Shown one piece after another: positions 9,201 through 18,200 of a DNA stretch of 62,582 bases. Within the stretch, counting starts at the first letter, position 1. Each line of letters begins with the position of its first letter. A program made the translations under genes and the position numbers. Under the pieces are notes generated by a model. That model was not told the DNA's origin and ran no database searches. It saw nothing but the letters and a program-made list of their open reading frames with translations. Origin of the DNA: Hondaea fermentalgiana (taxonomy: Eukaryota; Sar; Bigyra; Thraustochytrida; Thraustochytriidae). The stretch is from assembly GCA_014084085.1 (NCBI GenBank), contig NPFB01000126.1, positions 751-63,332 of the forward strand, read 5' to 3'.

Positions 9201-12200
9201 ACACGGAGCAGAATCACCAGGTTCAGCCCAGCCCCCGGCGGAATTTGGAAGATGATCTCCTCATGCGTGTGCAAGCACCCGTCTTCAACCGTGCAGGCCT
9301 CGCTGTGGTCTCCAGTCGTGGATGGCGTCGCAGCCAAGAACTCCTCGCCCGACTCGAGGTTCACAAAGACGACCTCGAGCTCTTTGGAGTTCGTTGTGTT
9401 GAGGAGTTCCGTAGAAAAATTCTCGCCTTCAAGTCGCATAAGAGCCTTGGTCTCGCACTTTCTGTAGACGTCGAGTGCACTGCCGTACAAGAGGATGGCC
9501 TCGTTGCGCCGCTCGCGGTACGAGTCGTACGGCTCAAACTCGTAGCAGCCTGAGGTTGGCCCGCTTGGCGTGTCGCCAAGCGTGCGCGCGTCCACAGACT
9601 CCAACGTGGGGCCATGCTTCGGAAAGTCAAACGCGGTCTGCGCCAAAAGGTCCTCAATTGTACTAACGGGCGTTGAAAAGTAGTAGTCGTTCAGGTCGTC
9701 GACCATGTACACGCCGTAGCCGTCGCCAGTCATTAAAAGAGCGCGATTCGAGGCGAGCGCCTCGCAGGCGCATGTTTCCGTGACGCCAACGCTCCAAAAG
9801 CTCCCATCACCACAGCACCCTGCATCCGCGAGAAAGCCCACGCCAGCATCACTCAACGGCGTCATCTCCACGAGCTCCACGATCACGTGGTACGTCTTGG
9901 TGCATCCTGCGTCAGCTCGGTCCTGAGGCTCGTCGTGATAATTGCCGCCGCGCGTCTCGAGCGACACCGCCGCTGCGCCCGCACAATATTCGTTGAGAAA
10001 GAGATCCGTCGTCTTGATAAAGACAGCCTCGTCCGAAATCGTGTACGCGGTCGTCAGCCACGAATATCCGCGGTGAAGTGACGAGACTTGGCACGCGCTC
10101 GAGTCGGGTAGCTGCAAGGCGACATCTGCAAGCGCACGTCCACCCTCAATAAAGACGCGCACATCGCTGGAGAGAGATCGACGCCGCCTTTGCCGCCGCG
10201 CCTGCAGACTCGAACCCGGAACATACGAGGTCGGAAGCAAGTCTTCTGAGATCGGTCCCGTCGCCCCGGCAGAGACATCCTTGAACTCGCTTGGGTCATC
10301 CGGGTCCATCACCTGGACGCCCGAGACCGCAGGCTTGGCATACGAAAAGAGTGTCGACGCCTCGCCACGCTGCCCAGCGGCATCCACCACAACGCGCAGA
10401 TCCTTGCCCCGGTACGCCGGAATTTGCAGCGTAATGTACGTGTGATTAAACGAAAAGAGTGGGTACAGACTCGGGTCCGTGTCGTCATTGCGGGCAACGG
10501 CCAAAAGGTCGAGCGATCCGTCCGTCGCAATGAAACGCACCTCGAGGTCGTCAATACCAAAGTTGTCACCCCAAATCTCCATCATGATGGCATTTCCGTT
10601 CACGCGACCCGACGTCGGCGCAGTCAGCGGCGTAAACGAGGTGACCTCGGGTGCCGCATAGCTAAATTGAGTTGACGAGATCGTAGTTTGGCTTCGCACC
10701 GTGACCATGATGCTCAGATCAGCACCTTGCCCCGGAGGAACGAGACACGTAATTTCCGTGTGCGTATTGCTCTCGTACTCGCATGCAAGACCTCCTAGCG
10801 AGACGCGAGGCCGGAAACTCGTACAGTTCGTCTGCAATAGGTCTACACAGGTGGCCCCTGGCGTATATGGGCGGCCAAAGTTTGCGCCTCGAAGGGTGAG
10901 ACGATCGCCACCCTGCGTGCGTGCGGCGCCAATGTCCACGTCCGCATCCACCAGAACCTCAGAGACGGAGGGAGGCGCATACGACAAGGTGTGAGGCAAA
11001 CCGGCAGCACTGACGCGGGAGTTTTGGTCACCTGCAACCACAAGAATTTCCAAATCGTAGCCTTCGCCAGGGGGAATTTGACACGTCAGCTCGCTGTGAG
11101 ACCATGGTGTACACGTCAATTCGCCCACGAGCGCCGGGTACGACTCGAAAGAGACATCCGTGCCCGCGCTGCCCACATGCTGGTACAGAAACGCCCCACC
11201 ACCCGTGCCAAAGTTAGACCCAGAGATGCGAAGTGTCGAGCCGCCCTCTGTAGGGACCGGCTGGTCCCCATCAACAATGGAAATCGCACTGATCGACGGA
11301 GCTGCGTAGCGGACAAATTCAAACAAAGCATTTGGCGTCGACTGCGCACCGGCAATACCACTCGCATCGACATTGACCAAGACCTTGATCCCGTTCGAGC
11401 TGCCTTGGCCACTGGGAACCTCAATCGTCGTATGAAAGCATTTGCCATCCGTGCCGAGAGAGGGTGCCACGGGCTCGTCCGAACAGCTCACATTGACATG
11501 GGCTACAACTGTGGCCAAGTTCTCACCCACGTAGACAATGGGGTCCGCATTGCCATAGTTGAGTCCGTAGAGTTCGATCAGCTCCGATCCTGCCGCAATC
11601 TCGGTCGAATACACCACATCGGCCACAGAGTCGGCGCCATTGGACGGGATCGCCGCATAGGTGAACGGGTTGCTGGTGGATATGAATCGCACTTCTGACA
11701 GCTGGTCGCCGCACTGCACTTGCACGGTGGCGCCATCGACATCGGCGTTGAGGGTAATGGTGTCATGCGAGTGCGTCCATTCAGACGTTACAATGCCGTT
11801 CACGAGGGTCTGACAGCACTCTGTATTGCGACAAAAGTTTGCGCCTCGCAAGACAACCCGCAGCGCGCTCGAAGTACCGCCAGCAGCTTCGGCATACACG
11901 GAGTCGAGACGCGGGCCTGCGTACGCAAACTCGACCACATCCGTCGCTTGCGTTGCCGAGAAGCGTTTCGATGACAGAACGATGCCCACGCTGGGCGTGC
12001 GGTCCGCCGAGGCCAATTCTGGGACGTAAAAGCTGACCCGTCGCTGACCTCTCGCGGCCGTGGACGCGCAGTAGGCTTCGAGGTCCGATATTGGCTGGGC
12101 ACTCACGAGGTCATCGTACAAGAAGGCATACGAGACCGTCTGACTGCCAAAGACGACCGAGATGATTGCCTCTGCATCACACACGGGAAGACCATCCACA

Positions 12201-15200
12201 TCCAAGTACATGAGGTAGCCACCCTGCGTTGCAGTGGACGAAAACGACACATCGCCCAGAAGCAGCGGCGTGTACGAGGTCGTCGCTGAGCTGGCGCTCG
12301 AGGCCTGTCCCTTGATGGTCACCGTCCAGCTCATGTCTTGGCCAAAACCAGCCTCGGTCGTGCACTGCAACGAGGTGTGGCTGACAATGTCGCAGTCTGG
12401 GCTGTACGCTGCTGGGTTCTCGACCGGGCCATACGTGACATCCTCGAGGTACTCTTGGCGGCCAGAAGGGCCAAAGTTGAGGCCCGACAGCGTCACCACC
12501 TCTTGGCCGTCAACACTGAGCGTGGATAGGGAGATGCCGCTGATTTCGGGGTCACCATAGCTCGTGGTCTCCGCTCGCGACTGCTGACCATCCACGTACA
12601 CGGTCCAAGTGAGCTCATTGCCCGCGCCCTCGACCGTCTCGCAGCGCACAATTTCATTGGCGGCTTCAATCTCGCACTTGATGCCGTCGCCCGTCGCAGG
12701 ATCGGCGAACTCACTCGGATTGTCTTCGGGGCCGTAAAAGGCGAGAATTTCCGCGCCGTCCGCAGGGCCAAAATTCGATCCCTTGATGAGCACCGTCTGC
12801 CCGCCTGAAGTGAGAGCATCGTCCGCGCCGGCGCCCTCGTATGCGCCCACGGTCGGCACTGCGTAGGACGTGGTAACGCCCTCTGGAGGAGACACGCCAG
12901 TGTGGCCGCCAAAGTCAAAGGTCCAGACGTGGTCCGCACCGGTGCCGGGCTTCGTGCTGCAGACGATGCGCACATTGTTCACGACCACACAGTCCGGCTC
13001 GTAGACGATCACTTCGCCGGCACTGCTTCCATACCCGCGAATGGACCCGCGCGAGTACGCCACGGCCAGGGTTGGGCAAGGCTCGCTTTCAATATCATTG
13101 GTTGCGGCTCGCCCACACGCTGGTCCAAATCCAGATCCTCCGACGACAATCTGCTGTCCGCCAACCGTGGACCCGGCATTGACGGCCTCGCCGCTGAGCC
13201 CCGTGATCTCGGGTGTCTCGAAGGAAACCGTGGTGGCGGAGGCGCTCGCTGTGTTTGCCAGGCCGCCAAACACGATAATCACGGGCATGTTAGCCCCCAT
13301 GCCTGGCTCTATGCCCGTGCACGAGACCTGCTCGTACGAGAGGGTCACCTCGCAACCGAGCAGCGCGTACTGCGTCGAGGCGCCCGCAAAGGAGAGAATG
13401 GCATAGGCCTCGTCCGGCACGGCGCCCGAGGGACCAAAGTTCGTGCCGGAGATGACCAGGGCTGCGCTGCCGTCCGCTGGAAACTCGGTCCTGCTCAGCG
13501 TCTCGATTTCCGGCGCTGCATGGCTTCCGCTGAGCAGGGCCCCGCTCCTCGTGCCTGCCACCTGCACGGTCCACTGCAAATTGGCGCCGAGGCTTGGGAG
13601 ACTTGTGCAAATGACCTCGCCGACCGCGTTCATCGAACAGTCGGTGGGCTCCACACAGGCACCCGTATCTGAGCAATAACGGACAGAAGTATCCGGGGTC
13701 TGTGCGAATCCACCACTTGACGCAAAATCTTGCGCGCTGCCCATGCAGGTGCCCGTAAGCGCAAAGGTCTGCCCGCCGCGCGTCGGCAGCGCTTCCACGT
13801 TGAACACAGACGTTACCGCCGGCGCCTCGTACGCTAGCGCAGGCGTGGCAAAGGCCGCCGAGGCATCGCCTTGAATGCCCGTGCCGGCGACGGTGACCTG
13901 CACAGTCCACGTAAAGCCGGCGCCAATGCCTGCCACGGTCTCGCAAGTAATTTGCGTGTTGTCTGTATCTCCTCGCGTCGGATTTGCGCACGTGTACGAT
14001 GTGCCTGTTCGTGTGTTGGTGTAGGTGACGACGAGAGTCGCTGGCTGGACGGTGTTGTCCACGAGGCCAAAGTTGCTTCCGACCAGAGTCACACTGGTTC
14101 CTCCGGCGCATGCCAGGATGCCTCCGTTGTCTGCGGTCACGCTCGTAATCTTGACGTCGTTGAGGTTCACGACATTGACAGTGACAGTGGCCGTGTCGCT
14201 GAACTCCCCGTCCGAGGCGCGAATCTCAACCAGGTGCTGCTGCGTCGTCTCGTAGTCGAGCTTGAAGCTGTTGCCGCCCTTGAGAATACCATCTTCGATG
14301 ACAAAGGGAGTGTCGGCCGTGAGAATGGTATACGCGAGGTTCTCGGGCTCATCGCCAGCATCGGGGTCGTTCACGACGCTCTTCATGTTGAAGAGATCGC
14401 TGCCCGAGCTGTCGCTGCCCTCATTCACGGTCACCGTCGGGTTCAGCTCAAAGCTGGGCTCCTCGTTCACGTCAATGACCTGAATGGTGTACGCGCCCAC
14501 CGCATAGAGCCCAGGGCCATCTGTGGCGCGAACCGTCAGCGTAAACTCGGTCGGGTCGCTCTCAAAGTCGAGTGAAGACGTGACCGTGATGCTTCCCGTG
14601 CTGCTGTCCACGGCAAAGGGGCAGCTTGCCTCGGAGCAGGCGTCGAGCTGGAAAGTGAGCGCGCGCCACGACGGATCCGTGGCGTCCACGTCCGGGTCAG
14701 AGACGTGCCCAAGAGCCACGAGGTCTCCAAGAAGCGTGTCTCCTGGAGAGTTGTTCTCGCTCACAGTGACCGTCGGCAGCAAGGTTGTGAACCGGGGTCG
14801 CTCGTTTACGTCGCCAATGGGAATGGAAATGGTTGCAACGTCTTCAGCGCCCTTGCTGTCTCGGACCCGAACAATGAGCTCGTACGTATGAGGGTCGGGG
14901 AGGCTCTCGTAGCTCACCACGGCAGCATCGACGGTAAGGCGGCCTGTCGAAGAATCCACCGAAAAGTAACCATTCGAAGACGATGTAAAGGTGAGCGTTT
15001 CATCATCGTCAGGGTCGGTCACCAGCGGTACCATGCTCTCGAGCAAGACAATTTCGGACGAGGTGTCGGCGTTTTCATTCAGTGTCGCCGTCGTGTAATC
15101 AAGCATGACAGGTGCGGTATTCTGCTGAATCACCAGAATCGTCACATCACAGTCCGTGAATTTGCTTGAGTCGTCTGCGTCCGCTACGCGGAGCGTTGGC

Positions 15201-18200
15201 AGATACACGTCACCGTCAACGAGAACGCCATCAGTGTTGTCACTGGCCGTGTACACGATGGAGTTGTCTGCGGCATTGATCGAGAAAAACCCCGCATTAT
15301 CCTGAAAGGAGTACGTCCAAGCACGATTGTAGGCAGCGCTCGTATCTTCGTCGTATGTGAGGCTGTCGAGAATGCCAGCCTGGGCTACAATTTGGTCCTG
15401 CTCGGCGCGGTTCGAAACGACCTGAAATTGCAGATCGTCGCACGACGTGAAACGAGGCGGGTCATTCTGGTCCACAATATTTACCACCACCGAAACAGTG
15501 GCGCTTTCGACAAAAAAATCGGTCTCAACGCCATCGATGTAGGATGGGCTCATGAGAGGCTCCGCGCTGGAAGAAGAGAAGTAGTCGTAGTGGCACATGT
15601 AAAAGCTCTCGGGGCCAACGTCTTCCTGCCATGCGCTTGCACTCTTTCCATCGTCTGTATCGTAGCAAATCTGAGCGCAACGACCGGCTAGGCAGTACGC
15701 GCCGCCTCCACATGGGCTCTCGGTGCTAAGCGTGTCGCAGAATTGGCCCGTCATGGCGGACGGCCCCTGGTCCTTGACCTTGACCTTGAGCGTCCATTCT
15801 TTGGAAGACAGCTCGTAATCGAGAATGACTTCTTCTCCAGAGCTTTCGTACACGTCTCGCTTTTTCACCTTGAAGCCCGGGTTCAATGCATCACCATCGC
15901 CGTCAACGATTTCGAAAAAGACGGCCCCGTTTCCGCCCACAAGCTCGTAAGAAAGCACATCGCCGTCGTCCCCATCGCTCGCGGAAATTGTCGCGGACTC
16001 AAAATCTGCATTCTCGTCGGCCGAAAGCTCGAAAGTCGCCTGGCTGAAAGCGGGCGCTTCGTTGGTGTCAAGAAGGTAAATGTTAATGTCGTAGATGGTC
16101 TCGCCACGCGTTGGTCCACCATTATCCTGAACACGAATCGAGACCGGCCAGGCCGTCAGGTAATCGTTCGCGCGGACCAGCGAAGAGGCGACCTTGAGAG
16201 CGCATGTGTTAGTCTCGGTGGTGGTAACTGCCCAAAATGAGTTTGAGTCTCCGTTCGAGTACGTCAATGTCTGCACTGGAGCTGTCTTGCCGAGGAGAAC
16301 GGTGTCCGCATTGTCGGGATCATTTGCGTTGAAATGATACGGCATTTCAGCACCAACGGGCCAGCTCTCGGGAACCAAATATCCAAAGCTGAATCCTACC
16401 GGGGCCTCGTTGACGTCAACAATGTAGACGGTAACCGAGACGCTGGTAGTCTGGTCGTCCGAGGTGTCTGCTGAGGTGCCGCCATTGGAAGTAGCCTGGA
16501 CAGTCAAGGTAAGACCCCTTCCCGTGCCGGAGAGCAGCGAGAAGGTCTCATCTTCAAAGTCGAGTGGCGTCTCGACTGTGATGATGCCAGTCGAGGCTCC
16601 GATGGAAAAGGTACCATCCAGGGTGTCAACAAGCACGAAGGTGATCTCGTCGTTGGGATCCGCGTCTTCATCAGTGGCTGTCACAGCGCCAGAGGTGTCG
16701 CAGGATGTGGCAAGGACGTCGCAGGCCTCAACGCCCGAGACTTCTTCTGGGATATAGAAGATGCGCGTGGAGGAGGTGAGGATCGGGGGGTCGTTTGCGT
16801 TGAGAACGCGTACCTCGATTGTGCCCACCACCGCACCTCCGCGGCCGTCGCTCACCTCAATGTCGAGGTAGTAAACATCCTTGGAGGTTTCAAAGTTGAT
16901 GGTCGAGGCCCCCACGCTCGTGGTCACAAGCTTGTTGTCGATAATCTGAAAGGCGCCGCCATCGTTGATCTCGATCCGAAAGGAGAGTTCGTCATTGTCA
17001 CCGTCTGTCGCGAGGGCCGCGAGACTTGCGCCCGAGGTGGTTGACCCGTCCATGAGAACCTCTGTTCCTTCCGGCTCGTTCTCGACAATGGTCAGGTCGG
17101 TTTCGCTTGCATTGTAAACCCAAATGGGCACGTCATTGACATCAATGATGTAGATCACGAGGGTGGCGTACTTGACGAAAGGCTCGTAAAGTCCGCCGTT
17201 GCCGTCGTCGGTAATGGAAATGTTGTACGTGTACGTGCTTTTGTCCGCGTAGCTGAGTTCATAGGCCCGTCGTGTCGACACAAGGCCCGTGCACGGATCA
17301 ATCTTGAAGATGCGCTCCGCTACGGTTTCGGCGCCATCGTCGCCGTCGACGATCGCGTACTGAAGCACGGATCCGTCATCTTCATCTTCTGCGGCAATTT
17401 CGGGCGCAACGGCGCCGGAGAGCGAATCAGGGCAGCCGTAGCTGCGGCCGAGCGAAGTGCAGGCCTCCACGGGGATATTTTGCTGCACGCCTTCACGGAT
17501 TTGCCGATAGTACACGGGCTGCTGCGAGGTGCTGTCTTCTGCGTCATAATCCACAAAGAGCGGCTCGTCATTGAGGTCACCAATCCTAAAGGTAAGCACG
17601 CAGGTGTCCGATGCCTTGATGGAGCCGTCGGGTCGAATGGCATGAACCTGAATTGTGGCCGTGTAGCGCATGTCAATATTAGGCAGGCAGGTCTCAAACT
17701 GAAGCCCATCTCGTACAACGGTGACTTCGCCCGTGGTATTATCGAGCTTGAAAATGTCCATGTTCTTTTCAAGCGAGTCGGGGGCGCACTCGGCGATGGA
17801 CGTGTCGTAGTAGGTCATCTCTTCCATGGAAAACCCAAGCGAGAGATCAAGGTCCGAACCGCGCGAGTTGAGCTGACCTCTAAAGTCGAAGAGAGTCGTG
17901 CCACCAGGGGTCATTTCATCGACGTCGATCGTCATCGCACCCGCTCTGCAGCTTTTTTCAGGTGTGGTCCAGTGCCACAAGACGGTCCAGTAGCTGACGC
18001 CGTTGACGCAGATTCTGGTGCTGCTGCAAACGGCTTGGGCTCGGCGGTTCACAATGTACCGGCTTGATGTTGGCGTTGAGTAATTTCCCTCACCCACTGC
18101 AGTCGGAAGGGCCGAGCCGAGGGGGCAAAATACCTGTGCACCCGCGGTCCACCCATGGCCCGGCAGGATCTCGTCGAGGACGACCTTGTCGTAGCAGTTG

